Positions 27,644-36,179 of a stretch of 47,750 bases of DNA are shown one piece after another. Made by a program: the position numbers and the translations under genes. The notes below the pieces were generated by a model that did no database searches, was not told the origin of the DNA, and worked only from the letters and a program-made list of their open reading frames with translations. The DNA is from Alteromonadaceae bacterium (GTDB lineage: Bacteria > Pseudomonadota > Gammaproteobacteria > Enterobacterales > Alteromonadaceae), in assembly GCA_015487235.1 (NCBI GenBank), contig WFQC01000152.1:1-47750 (forward strand), written 5' to 3'. Every line of letters starts with the position of its first letter. Positions within the stretch are counted from its first letter, which is position 1.

Positions 27644-28261
27644 ATGAAAACAAACGATAAAATTATTCAGCTATTAAAAATACAAGGCGAATTAACTGCA
27701 AAACGATTAGCTCAAGAATTAGGGCTAACAACTATGGGTATTCGTCAGCACTTACAAGCGTTAGAAGAAAGTGGCGAAGTCGTTTTTGAAGACAAAAAAG
27801 CCCCACGTGGTAGGCCAACGCGTTATTGGTCGTTAACACCTAAAAGCAATAACCGCTTTGATGATCGCCATGAAGAATTAACCGTACAGCTTATTGATTC
27901 AGTAAAAAGTATTTTTGGTGAGCAAGGTTTAGATCAACTGATTGCTCACCGAGAAGCCACTTCATTAGCTAATTACCAAATAGCCTTGGCTGATAAATTC
28001 ACCATTCAAGATAAACTTACTGCATTAGCAAAATTACGCTCAGACGAAGGCTATATGGCTAAGGTTATTGAAGATAATGGACTATTTTGGCTAATTGAAA
28101 ACCACTGCCCTATTTGCGCTGCGGCAAGCAAATGCTTAAGTTTTTGTCGTTCAGAATTAGCATTATTTCAATCCTTACTTGCCGATGTTGCAGACATTAG
28201 TCGTGAGGAGCATATCATTGAGGGTGCAAGACGTTGTGCCTATAAAGTCACTCCCAAGTAA
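27644..28261 (+). CDS. Winged-HTH regulator with C-terminal cysteine cluster (SufR-like)
   Basis: A 205-residue transcription factor. The DeoR/MarR-like N-terminal HTH reads LTAKRLAQELGLTTMGIRQH, with a wing (KAPRGRPTRYWSLTP). The C-terminal domain has C155, C158, C164, C168 and C198 (ENHCPICAAASKCLSFC; RRCAYKV), the pattern of the COG2345 group that includes SufR and can hold an iron-sulfur cluster. A redox- or iron-responsive role is therefore likely but inferred. It is divergent from the VOC gene and sits next to AAGTAAA repeats. ATG 27644 has GGAG nearby (GGAGTTAAC). Confidence 0.85.
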   Translation: MKTNDKIIQLLKIQGELTAKRLAQELGLTTMGIRQHLQALEESGEVVFEDKKAPRGRPTRYWSLTPKSNNRFDDRHEELTVQLIDSVKSIFGEQGLDQLIAHREATSLANYQIALADKFTIQDKLTALAKLRSDEGYMAKVIEDNGLFWLIENHCPICAAASKCLSFCRSELALFQSLLADVADISREEHIIEGARRCAYKVTPK

Positions 28262-28284
28262 TATCAGTCATAGCAAGCTATAGC

Positions 28285-28298
28285 TTGATCTCGATCAA
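28285..28298 (+). promoter_or_regulatory. Perfect FNR/Anr box, class II promoter candidate
   Basis: TTGATCTCGATCAA matches the FNR consensus TTGAT-N4-ATCAA at all ten positions. Its centre (28291.5) lies about 43 bases before a start point expected downstream of the -10-like TATCTAAT at 28323-28330, the spacing of a class II activated promoter. The first good gene downstream is the microprotein at 28403, leaving a leader of about 70 bases. A 14-base palindrome CAAGCTATAGCTTG (28274-28287) overlaps its left edge. Confidence 0.65.
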
Positions 28299-28402
28299 TA
28301 CCCGAGTAAAATAATCAAGTATTATCTAATTTACGTAGAGTGACGTTAATTAATGCAAATTAATGACTCTATTTTGTTTCACTTATTTATGAGGAGTAAA
28401 GC

Positions 28403-28495
28403 ATGGGCTGTTGTGGCGGATGCGGTGGTGAAGATCATCAAAAAGAGAAAGAGCAAGAAAAAAACGAAGAAAGTTCTGAATCATCAAAAGAGTAA
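28403..28495 (+). CDS. 30-residue Cys-rich microprotein MGCCGGCGGEDH
   Basis: A tiny ORF with an excellent ribosome site (GAGGAG at 28391-28396, 6 bases before ATG). The product starts MGCCGGCGGEDHQKEKEQEK and continues to NEESSESSKE before TAA. Three cysteines and one histidine lie in the first 12 residues, and the tail is charged and disordered. Cys-Cys-Gly-Gly-Cys plus His suggests metal or redox-cofactor binding (inference). I recall similar short MGCCGGCGG proteins annotated as hypothetical in marine gammaproteobacteria but cannot confirm that here. The upstream FNR box implies expression at low oxygen. A longer ORF in another frame at this site is a shadow. Confidence 0.65.
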   Translation: MGCCGGCGGEDHQKEKEQEKNEESSESSKE

Positions 28496-28517
28496 ATACT
28501 CACTTACTTTAAACATA

Positions 28518-28574
28518 AAAAAGATAACTATCTTGTGCATAGCGTAAAATTTGGCACTTTCTAGTTATCTTTTT
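28518..28574. terminator. Long hairpin after the microprotein gene, probable bidirectional terminator
   Basis: AAAAAGATAACTA (28518-28530) pairs perfectly with TAGTTATCTTTTT (28562-28574), a 13-base stem with a T-run on either strand. Inside is a second pairing, GTGC with GCAC, after a 4-by-4 internal loop. The 31-base apical region is longer than in usual terminators, so an RNA element or a small inverted repeat is an alternative. 28575-28772 holds no gene that I can support; it contains another dyad, ATTTATCA ... TGATAAAT, near 28610-28640. Confidence 0.5.
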
Positions 28575-28772
28575 GCTTTTAAATAACGAGTAGTTTTACA
28601 ACATCATTATCATTTATCATTCAAACAACGTGATAAATATTAGGATGTGTTTATCTTTGGAATATGTTTTTGCAACAGTTTATTTGGTATTTATGCAAGA
28701 CGGAGTCTATGTGGTGTGTTTATTCCACACAAGCAGACGACAACGTAGTAGAAATGATAAACAAACGTTGCT

Positions 28773-29774
28773 CTAGGCTAAAATACAACGATTTCGTCCA
28801 CGATGTTTTGCAACGTATAAGGCTTCATCTGCACGCTTAAAGAGCTCATCCCAACTAGAATCATTTTCTACTTCAGCAATACCAATAGACACTGATATTC
28901 TAGGTAAAGTAACATTGGCTCGTCGCTGTATTAGTTTAAGTTGATTAACGGTTTGTCTGATTTTTTCTGCGACCAAACTAGCTTCACTCTTCGCTTTATT
29001 CACTAAAACCACTAAAAACTCTTCGCCACCAAAACGTACCGTAATATCATTACTACTAACACTGTCTTTAATTACATGCGCTACTTTTTGTAATACTCTG
29101 TCGCCAATAAAGTGACCAAACTGATCATTAAAGTTTTTAAAGTGGTCAATATCAATCATCAATGATGAGTGTGTTTCAGTTAACGCCAGCCCTTTTAATT
29201 TTTCTTCACTGCCACGTCTATTAAGTAACCCGGTTAACGCATCTAGCACTGCTTCTTGTTTGGTTTCTCTTAATTTAGATTTCAGATGATTAACTTCATT
29301 GGTGGTTTTGGCAAGCTCTTGTGATAAAAAAATCTGTTGTTCACGAGAGTCTTTCACCGTATGAATGAGGTAATTAACCACATCTTGTAAAGGCTGATGA
29401 AACTTATTTTTTGATAAGGCAAGATCGACTTTTTCAAGGTTAGATGAAATTTTACGACCACTATCAACCTGATCATTGATAAGCTCAACTGTACTTGATA
29501 ACGAGCCTAACAAAGGCTCTAAAAAGTTTTGATCAAATTGCTGGCTTTGAGTTAAGTGTTTATCAAACATCATTTCAATAAAAACACTGTCAAGGGTGTT
29601 ATTATTGGCTAATTGCACATTAATATCAGCAGCAAGTTGTGCATGGCGGTTAGTCACTAATAAATAGATAACCGAGTAATTGATAGGGCTAGGGGCTAAA
29701 TGATGCTGAGCTAAAAGCTTTAAAGTTAGCTCACTATATTTAGTCGCAGATTTATACTCGTCTTGGCAAAGCAT
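28773..29774 (-). CDS. Diguanylate cyclase (GGDEF domain)
   Basis: A 333-residue protein. The N-terminal ~165 residues are helical with no transmembrane segment and no recognised sensor domain (MLCQDEYKSATKYSELTLKL). The C-terminal GGDEF domain contains DALTGLLNRRGSEEKLKGL, MIDIDHFKNFNDQFGHFIGD, and the active-site motif GGEEF near residue 250, then SVSIGIAEVENDS and RADEALYVAKHRGRN. The intact GGEEF motif and the substrate-binding Asp/Asn predict synthesis of cyclic di-GMP from two GTP. The product would favour exopolysaccharide and biofilm production. No EAL domain is present. The gene stands alone, with 263 bases of non-coding sequence upstream that has no clear element except the dyad ATAGCT ... 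AGCTAT near 29860-29880. Confidence 0.9.
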   Translation of the reverse strand: MLCQDEYKSATKYSELTLKLLAQHHLAPSPINYSVIYLLVTNRHAQLAADINVQLANNNTLDSVFIEMMFDKHLTQSQQFDQNFLEPLLGSLSSTVELINDQVDSGRKISSNLEKVDLALSKNKFHQPLQDVVNYLIHTVKDSREQQIFLSQELAKTTNEVNHLKSKLRETKQEAVLDALTGLLNRRGSEEKLKGLALTETHSSLMIDIDHFKNFNDQFGHFIGDRVLQKVAHVIKDSVSSNDITVRFGGEEFLVVLVNKAKSEASLVAEKIRQTVNQLKLIQRRANVTLPRISVSIGIAEVENDSSWDELFKRADEALYVAKHRGRNRCILA

Positions 29775-30037
29775 TTTTGTTTCTCTTGCCAGTTGTCAAA
29801 CACGCTAACACCAGCATTTATTATTTTTATTAACCAGATCTCCTTATCTATCATTCAATAGCTACTCTAACAGCTATAATTGAATTTATACAATATTTTT
29901 TGACGATTTATTAAGGTATTTTATGCTCATTTCCTCGAAAGCGGTATTAGTCTTTTTTATAAAGAACAAAAATACTGATTTTTATCGAATGCTTTATATC
30001 TTAGCTGTCTCATTCTATTAGTATGTTTAAACAGAGA

Positions 30038-31507
<1,470 letters not shown>

Positions 31508-31518
31508 TTATTTTCAAT

Positions 31519-31775
31519 TTAAGCTGTGCACGTTTCATCATCACAGCGTTTATTGGCGGGCAAAACCATATCCCCTATTGAAACTGCAACCATTAATCCT
31601 AATTATGTATAAGTAGCATACGTACTCCAGCCACACTAAAACCTAGGGTATAACGACAATAAAACTAATATAGCTCCAACTGAACCAAGTAAGCTACGAT
31701 GACATTGACAGTGACTAAACCACCCCAAAAAGATTCATCGCTAACGCGAGTCATAAAATTTAAAGGGTTGAACAT
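31519..31775 (-). pseudogene. merC: merC remnant with internal deletion, frameshift and two stops
   Basis: The segment sits exactly where merC belongs, between merP and merA. The first 22-28 codons (from ATG 31775, with RBS AGAGGTA, 8 bases after merP) read MFNPLNFMTRVSDESFWGG, like the MTR-I/V-A/S-D start of MerC. The rest is in another frame: RSLLGSVGAILVLLSLYPRF, stop, CGWSTYATYT, stop, LGLMVAVSIGDMVLPANKRC, ending DDETCTA and TAA at 31519. From memory of Tn21 MerC this part aligns over 52 positions with no gap (RSLLG...; ...VSIWDFVSPAHRRC). The middle of the protein, including the Hg-binding cysteine pair, is deleted. It is too broken to work. Confidence 0.7.
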
Positions 31776-31783
31776 AACTACCT

Positions 31784-32059
31784 CTATTTTTTTAATGTCG
31801 ACGGGTAACCTGCATTAGTCGTTGCTTTTATTAGCGCATCAACATTAGTTTTTGCATCATCATAAGATACAACCGCTGATTTGGTTTTAAAGGTGACTTC
31901 TGTTTTTATAACACCATCCACTTTATTTAATGCATACTTAACGGTGATAGGGCAAGTCACACACGTCATGTTGGGTACATCAAGCGTAACAGTTTTAATA
32001 CCCGCAAAAGCACTGATGCTAGCAAGTGAAAGCAAAGAGATTAAGAGTAATTTTTTCAT
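31784..32059 (-). CDS. merP: Periplasmic mercury-binding protein MerP
   Basis: A 91-residue periplasmic protein that captures Hg(II) and hands it to MerT. A signal peptide ends at about SISAFA-GIK. The mature HMA fold contains the MTCVTCP motif with cysteines 33 and 36, the usual GMTCxxC-type pair; here it reads NMTCVTC. The length is normal (about 91). The gene follows merT by 51 bases and precedes the merC remnant by 8 bases, in the usual T-P-C-A order. Confidence 0.93.
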   Translation of the reverse strand: MKKLLLISLLSLASISAFAGIKTVTLDVPNMTCVTCPITVKYALNKVDGVIKTEVTFKTKSAVVSYDDAKTNVDALIKATTNAGYPSTLKK

Positions 32060-32110
32060 TTTAAATTCCTAAGTAACAATAATTGGTTAAATGAATGTAT
32101 TAGTGAATAA

Positions 32111-32458
32111 TTAAGCGATTAAAAGTATCCAGTAATTACTGGTAACTAATACCATCGCGGTTATTGCGCTAAGCCAAAATATAAGCTTACGACGTTTTTG
32201 TGTTGCGGGAACTGCACAAGCTGTTCCCGGCTCACACGCTTCAACAGGACGATAAATTTTCCATCCGGAGTAACTAAATAACAATGCAACAAAAATAATA
32301 AAAATGGGACGATAAGGTTCAAAGGTAGTTAAATTTACAATCCAAGAGCCGCTTACGCCTAATAACAGCAATATTAGAGGGCCAACACAACATATACCTG
32401 CACCTATTGCTGCGATAATGCCTCCTATTATCGGAAGGTTTGATTCTTTACTATTCAT
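32111..32458 (-). CDS. merT: Mercuric ion transporter MerT
   Basis: A 115-residue inner-membrane transporter with three hydrophobic helices. The first helix carries the Hg-binding pair C23-C24 (IGAGICCVGPLILLLLG). A cytoplasmic loop has the second pair C75 and C81 (EACEPGTAC). Both pairs are required in characterised MerT proteins. The length matches Tn501 MerT (116). It is the first structural gene behind the MerR-controlled promoter at 32486-32517. Confidence 0.93.
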   Translation of the reverse strand: MNSKESNLPIIGGIIAAIGAGICCVGPLILLLLGVSGSWIVNLTTFEPYRPIFIIFVALLFSYSGWKIYRPVEACEPGTACAVPATQKRRKLIFWLSAITAMVLVTSNYWILLIA

Positions 32459-32485
32459 AAGGATACCTCGTTAAGTTATGAAACA

Positions 32486-32517
32486 AGCATAAACTCCGTA
32501 CCAAAGTACTGAGTCAA
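32486..32517 (-). promoter_or_regulatory. MerR-controlled mer promoter and operator
   Basis: On the minus strand the -35 is TTGACT (32512-32517). The -10 is TTATGC or TATGCT (32486-32492), giving an over-long spacer of 19 or 20 bases, as in MerR-activated promoters. The dyad CTCAGTAC-TTTG-GTACGGAG (32494-32513) lies in the spacer; its half-sites GTAC...GTAC with a 4-base centre match the Tn501 mer operator. It drives merT-merP-(merC)-merA. Confidence 0.85.
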
Positions 32518-32673
32518 GTAATTTTTATTAAAATAAATGTTATTTTTGGAAATATGTAGGGTTCCATCCGCTGTCATTGCGCAAGAAGCCCGATTCATTC
32601 TGTGTAAATAAGCGGAAGTTCCATGAAATATGGTATTTTTCAGCGAGGTAAAAATAAGTAAGTAAAAGCGTTG

Positions 32674-33066
32674 TTATAAGTTAGGTTGTAAGGATTCAAT
32701 AATTGGGCAGTGAGTATTATCTTTATTATTCTGACACTGACTCAAGAGCTCTAAAAGCGCTTTTTCTAATCGCAATAAGTCGTTTTGTTTTTTTTGAACG
32801 GCAATGAGTTTCTTTTGAGCTAATTCTTCAACTTGGCGACAAGGAGCATCACTCAGCGCAAGTAAACCTTCTATTTCTTTTAAAGTAAAACCCAGCTCTT
32901 GCGAGCGTTTTATAAAACGAATTCTATCTACTGTTTCTGTTGGGTATTGTCTATAACCCTGTAAAGGTTTAGCGGGTTGTTTTATTAACCCTTTACGTTC
33001 ATAAAAACGCACAGTTTCAATATTGATCCCTATTTCTTTTGCTACTTTACTGATAGTTCTAGACAT
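32674..33066 (-). CDS. merR: Mercury-responsive regulator MerR
   Basis: A 130-residue MerR-family activator/repressor. The winged HTH is SKVAKEIGINIETVRFYERK. The Hg-binding cysteines are C76, C111 and C120; their spacing of 35 and 9 equals that of C82, C117 and C126 in Tn501 MerR. I start at ATG 33066 (AGGA upstream); the frame stays open to 33162 but the added residues do not fit the family. Unusually, merR lies on the same strand as merTPA and upstream of its operator, with a 215-base gap. It therefore needs its own promoter and does not share the divergent promoter seen in Tn501 and Tn21. Confidence 0.92.
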   Translation of the reverse strand: MSRTISKVAKEIGINIETVRFYERKGLIKQPAKPLQGYRQYPTETVDRIRFIKRSQELGFTLKEIEGLLALSDAPCRQVEELAQKKLIAVQKKQNDLLRLEKALLELLSQCQNNKDNTHCPIIESLQPNL

Positions 33067-33194
33067 TAATTGTCCTTGTTGAGAGTGAGCACGCTGCCTT
33101 TTGATCACCAAATAGCTTTTGTAACAAGCCGCGTTATCAGCAAAATGGAAGTGTACCATCAATTATTTCGCGACAAAGCGGGTATTAATAGCAC

Positions 33195-33358
33195 TTATAC
33201 CAACCCTAATAAATAACTGCTCAACCTTGCAGGTTAAAATAATACCTAGCTTCGTTATGAATTTTGTAAGTAGAATACTACTTACAAAATTCAAGCCTTG
33301 CTAACCATCATTTTTCTTGCGTAAATTTTAGATCATTTACTTAATAGGACTGGTATTA
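33195..33358. mobile_element. MITE-like element with imperfect terminal inverted repeats
   Basis: The left end (TTATACCAACCCTAATAAAT) and the complement of the right end (TAATACCAGTCCTATTAAGT) are inverted copies, matching at most positions. The centre carries a perfect 15-base hairpin at 33259-33292. No ORF is present. Non-autonomous elements of this look occur in many copies in Alteromonadales genomes, to my knowledge; copy number cannot be checked here. The right end includes the stop codon of the cytochrome c4 gene. No target duplication is obvious. Confidence 0.5.
33259..33292. repeat. Perfect 15-base inverted repeat, centre of the MITE-like element
   Basis: GAATTTTGTAAGTAG (33259-33273) is followed by AATA and CTACTTACAAAATTC (33278-33292). 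The RNA form would be a very stable hairpin on either strand. It may also serve as the transcript end for the cytochrome c4 gene, which stops about 64 bases away. Confidence 0.8.
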
Positions 33359-33955
33359 TTTTAATGAAGCAATGTACTGTGATAATGCTTTGATTTCATC
33401 ATCACTTAAACCTAAAGCAACATTACGCATCATGGCATTATTATCATTGGCACGCGCGCCTGAGCGAAACTTTTCTAATTGAATTTTAATATATTCAGCA
33501 TTTTGTGAAGCGATAGCAGGAAACCCCGCTGCTGCCATACCTTTACCTTTAAGGCCATGGCAAGCTACACACGCAGTAACTGCATTTTCACTATTACCAC
33601 CAAGGTAAAGGTCTTTACCCAATGCAGTTTCAGTACCAGCGCTTTCAGTGCGCTTTTGTGATGAATAATAAGCCGCTAAATCAGCCATATCTTGCGCAGA
33701 CAATGCCGCCGCCATACCCGCCATTACTGGGTCTTGACGAGTTCCATCTTTAAATTGCGTTAATTGCTTCACAATATAGTTAGCACTTAAACCTGCTAAC
33801 TTAGGATACATAGGAACAAGACTATTACCATCAACACCATGACAAGCTGCACACATTGCAGACTTGTCTTTACCCACTTCGGCATTACCTTCAGCAGCAG
33901 AAACAGTTGTTGATAAACCAAGGGTCAATAATACGGATAAAATAATTTTTTTCAT
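33356..33955 (-). CDS. Diheme cytochrome c4
   Basis: Periplasmic cytochrome c4 of 199 residues. A signal peptide ends at about VSA-AEG. The two heme-binding motifs are CAACH (C35-H39) and CVACH (C129-H133). Axial methionines are likely in PVMAGMAAAL and NAMMRNVALGL. Each half has the c4 repeat pattern (YPKLAGLSANYIVKQLTQFK). It would carry electrons from the bc1 complex to terminal oxidases. It lies upstream of, and on the same strand as, no other gene except the tetraheme protein at 34093, from which a terminator separates it. Its stop codon forms part of the neighbouring MITE-like element. Confidence 0.92.
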   Translation of the reverse strand: MKKIILSVLLTLGLSTTVSAAEGNAEVGKDKSAMCAACHGVDGNSLVPMYPKLAGLSANYIVKQLTQFKDGTRQDPVMAGMAAALSAQDMADLAAYYSSQKRTESAGTETALGKDLYLGGNSENAVTACVACHGLKGKGMAAAGFPAIASQNAEYIKIQLEKFRSGARANDNNAMMRNVALGLSDDEIKALSQYIASLK

Positions 33956-34044
33956 GCGGATTCATTCTCTGCGTTATTAAAACTGCCGCTATTCTACAGC
34001 GTAAATTATAGGCAAACAACTGAGAGCACTATATTTAAGGCGAT

Positions 34045-34072
34045 AAAAAAGCAGCGAAAATGCTGCTTTTTT
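34045..34072. terminator. Rho-independent terminator
   Basis: AAAAAAGCAGC (34045-34055) and GCTGCTTTTTT (34062-34072) flank the loop GAAAAT. The T-run is present on both strands. On the minus strand it ends the tetraheme cytochrome transcript just after its stop at 34093. Confidence 0.85.
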
Positions 34073-34092
34073 AAAATATTAATAACCTCTTA

Positions 34093-35325
34093 CTATAATG
34101 AAGACATATATTCCGCCAGTGCTTGCATTTCTTGCTCTGTCACTTTCTTTGTCGTGCTACGCATAATGGCATTATTATCGTTTGCACGAGCTAACGACTT
34201 AAATTTAACAAGTTGACCTTTTAAATAATCAACATGTTGGTTAGCAACGGCAGGAAAGCCCGCCTTTGCCATACCTTTACCGTTAATACCGTGACATGCA
34301 ACACAAGCGGTTATACCGCGTTTTTTGTCACCACCTAAATACAATGCTTTGCCAAGCTCATTAACTTCTTTCACACCATCTGTCATTTTTTGAGCCGAAA
34401 AGTAACTAGCAAGGTCTTGAATATCTTGTGCCGATAACGCTGCAGCCATACCAGCCATCACAGGATCTTTACGTGTACCATTTTTAAATTCAGTTAATTG
34501 CTTCACTAAATATTCACTACTTTGGCCAGCCAATTTAGGATACATTGCCACCATGCTATTACCATCAGCGCCATGACATGAAGCACAGACACCCGCTTTT
34601 GCTTTACCAGCATTTACCGCTTCTGATGAAACGCTTGCCTTCGCAACATGCTTAGCTTTGATACTCGCCATCGCTTCTGGGTTGGCAAAATAAGCACCAA
34701 TATTTTTAATTTCTTCTTCGGTGAGCACTCCTGCAAATTTATTCATTACTACATCTATACGAGAGCCATCTTTAAAAGCACGTAATTGCTTTTCAATATA
34801 CTCAGGATATTGTTTAAATAAATTGGGATAAATAAGTACTTCACTGTGCCCTTCTTTACCGTGACAACCAATACAAGCACCTAGCTCTCGAGATTCATCA
34901 CCATTTTCATACAGTGTTTTACCTGCAGCGGCATCAGCGACAAAAGTAGGTTTAGTGGCAACCGTTACTGGCGCACTTGCAGTTGCGGTTGTGGCGGTAT
35001 CTTGACTTTGCGCTGCGGTACGACTTTGGCTAGCAAAGTAGGCCGCAAGATCTTCCATGTCTTGCTCTGATAAATTAGCCGCCATTGGAGCCATAACAGG
35101 ATCAGTACGCTCACCCGATTTAAATGCTTTTAACTGCTTCACAATATATTGTGCATGTTGCCCTGCTAAATCAGGGTAAATTGGGCTTGGATTTTTTCCC
35201 GTTGCTCCATGACAACCTGCACACAACATTGATTTATCTTTACCCGCAGCAGCATCACCTTGTGCCATTGCAGTACCATGAACCAAACCTAGTCCTAACA
35301 ATAGTGAAAAAAATATTTTTTTCAT
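34093..35325 (-). CDS. Tetraheme c-type cytochrome, tandem c4 duplication
   Basis: A 410-residue periplasmic cytochrome with signal peptide (to about GTAMA) and four heme motifs: CAGCH (C35), CIGCH (C151), CASCH (C247) and CVACH (C341). Each is followed by the c4-like pattern (YPDLAGQHAQYIVKQLKAFK) and a methionine segment (DPVMAPMAA, VVMNKFAG, DPVMAGMAAAL, NNAIMRSTT). Residues ~235-410 resemble the adjacent cytochrome c4 (NSMVAMYPKLAGQS, DPVMAGMAAALSAQD) so the protein looks like two diheme units joined by an Ala/Thr-rich linker (residues ~105-130). Role: electron carrier, probably to terminal oxidases. Upstream is a dyad-containing promoter and the divergent engB. Confidence 0.9.
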   Translation of the reverse strand: MKKIFFSLLLGLGLVHGTAMAQGDAAAGKDKSMLCAGCHGATGKNPSPIYPDLAGQHAQYIVKQLKAFKSGERTDPVMAPMAANLSEQDMEDLAAYFASQSRTAAQSQDTATTATASAPVTVATKPTFVADAAAGKTLYENGDESRELGACIGCHGKEGHSEVLIYPNLFKQYPEYIEKQLRAFKDGSRIDVVMNKFAGVLTEEEIKNIGAYFANPEAMASIKAKHVAKASVSSEAVNAGKAKAGVCASCHGADGNSMVAMYPKLAGQSSEYLVKQLTEFKNGTRKDPVMAGMAAALSAQDIQDLASYFSAQKMTDGVKEVNELGKALYLGGDKKRGITACVACHGINGKGMAKAGFPAVANQHVDYLKGQLVKFKSLARANDNNAIMRSTTKKVTEQEMQALAEYMSSL

Positions 35326-35381
35326 TTGAATTATTCTCTGTTATTAAATGAATTAAACCTTTATAAAAAGATTTGATAGAA

Positions 35382-35420
35382 ATTATACTCATATTTTACA
35401 TGATTCTTAATATCATGTAA
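35382..35420 (-). promoter_or_regulatory. Promoter of the tetraheme cytochrome with overlapping dyad
   Basis: A TATAAT -10 (35382-35387) lies 17 bases from a weak -35 TTAAGA (35405-35410). A perfect 9-base inverted repeat, TTACATGAT (35396-35404), 7 bases, ATCATGTAA (35412-35420), is centred on the -35. A regulator bound here would probably repress or activate from the -35 region. The cognate protein is unknown. Confidence 0.45.
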
Positions 35421-35447
35421 TAAGACTAGTAAAAAACTCTACGAAAA

Positions 35448-35476
35448 TTCACTAATTTTATTAAAAAAGTTATAAT
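35448..35476 (+). promoter_or_regulatory. Predicted sigma-70 promoter of engB
   Basis: TTCACT (35448-35453), a 17-base spacer, and a perfect TATAAT (35471-35476). The start point would be near 35483, about 26 bases before the TTG start codon of engB. Confidence 0.5.
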
Positions 35477-35508
35477 AGCTTTTTCTGCTTTAGTTTTGGA
35501 TATTACTT

Positions 35509-36138
35509 TTGTCTACATTTACCATTAATTTAAATCAAGCCACTTTTGCAACCAGTGCTCCTGATATCAGTAAACTGTCAGCTGACACGGGTATAGAAGT
35601 TGCCTTTGCTGGTCGCTCAAACGCAGGAAAATCGAGTGCTTTAAATACACTCACCAACCAAAAAAGCCTTGCTCGTACCAGTAAAACTCCTGGTCGCACT
35701 CAATTAATCAATGTGTTTGACCTTGGTAATGATCGCCGATTAGTTGATTTACCCGGCTATGGTTTTGCTAAAGTACCTCTGGCGATGAAACAAAAATGGC
35801 AAAAAGCTTTGGGTGAGTATTTACAACAGCGTGAAAGCTTAAAGGGCTTAGTTGTATTGATGGATATTCGTCATCCATTAAAAGATTTAGATAAAGATCT
35901 TATCTATTGGGCTGCAGAGTCTGAATTACCCGTATTAGTATTGCTAACCAAAGCTGATAAATTATCACAAGGCAAACGCAGTGCAGAAGTGCTAAAGGTG
36001 CGTAAAAAATTGGCTGAACTCAATGCGGATATTAGCGTACAAGCCTTTTCATCTTTAAAGCGAACTGGGGTAGAGCAAGCAACAAAAGTGATTTGTACTT
36101 GGTTGAGTGACACAACAGTATTAGAAGATAATCAGTAA
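35509..36138 (+). CDS. engB: Ribosome biogenesis GTP-binding protein EngB/YihA
   Basis: TRAFAC GTPase of 209 residues (E. coli YihA is 210), needed for 50S subunit maturation. Motifs: G1 [13 protein letters not shown]2 region [13 protein letters not shown]3 DLPGYG, G4 TKADKL, G5-like FSSLKR. The start is TTG 35509 ([10 protein letters not shown]); no ATG fits. It follows the predicted promoter directly and ends in a hairpin shared with the opposing gene. The cytochrome c4 / engB / polA neighbourhood is conserved in gammaproteobacteria. Confidence 0.93.
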   Translation: MSTFTINLNQATFATSAPDISKLSADTGIEVAFAGRSNAGKSSALNTLTNQKSLARTSKTPGRTQLINVFDLGNDRRLVDLPGYGFAKVPLAMKQKWQKALGEYLQQRESLKGLVVLMDIRHPLKDLDKDLIYWAAESELPVLVLLTKADKLSQGKRSAEVLKVRKKLAELNADISVQAFSSLKRTGVEQATKVICTWLSDTTVLEDNQ

Positions 36139-36140
36139 TC

Positions 36141-36179
36141 GAGCTTACAGTGGCTAAAATTGTACTTTTAGCCAAGCTC
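36141..36179. terminator. Convergent stem-loop between engB and the STAS-like gene
   Basis: TGGCTAAAA (36151-36159) pairs with TTTTAGCCA (36166-36174) around TTGTAC. An outer GAGCT/AGCTC pairing extends it past a 5-base bulge. It covers the last codons of the opposing gene and would end engB transcripts. Confidence 0.5.

Noticed and set aside
28353-28547. A 64-residue ORF overlapping the Cys-rich microprotein in another frame
   Set aside because: Lysine-rich low-complexity product with no good ribosome site; the microprotein frame has GAGGAG at the right distance.
32521-32673. A possible small gene or repeat between merR and the mer operator
   Set aside because: Short inverted pieces (CCGCT ... 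AGCGG; GTTCC ... GGAAG) are present but form no clear hairpin, terminator or ORF.
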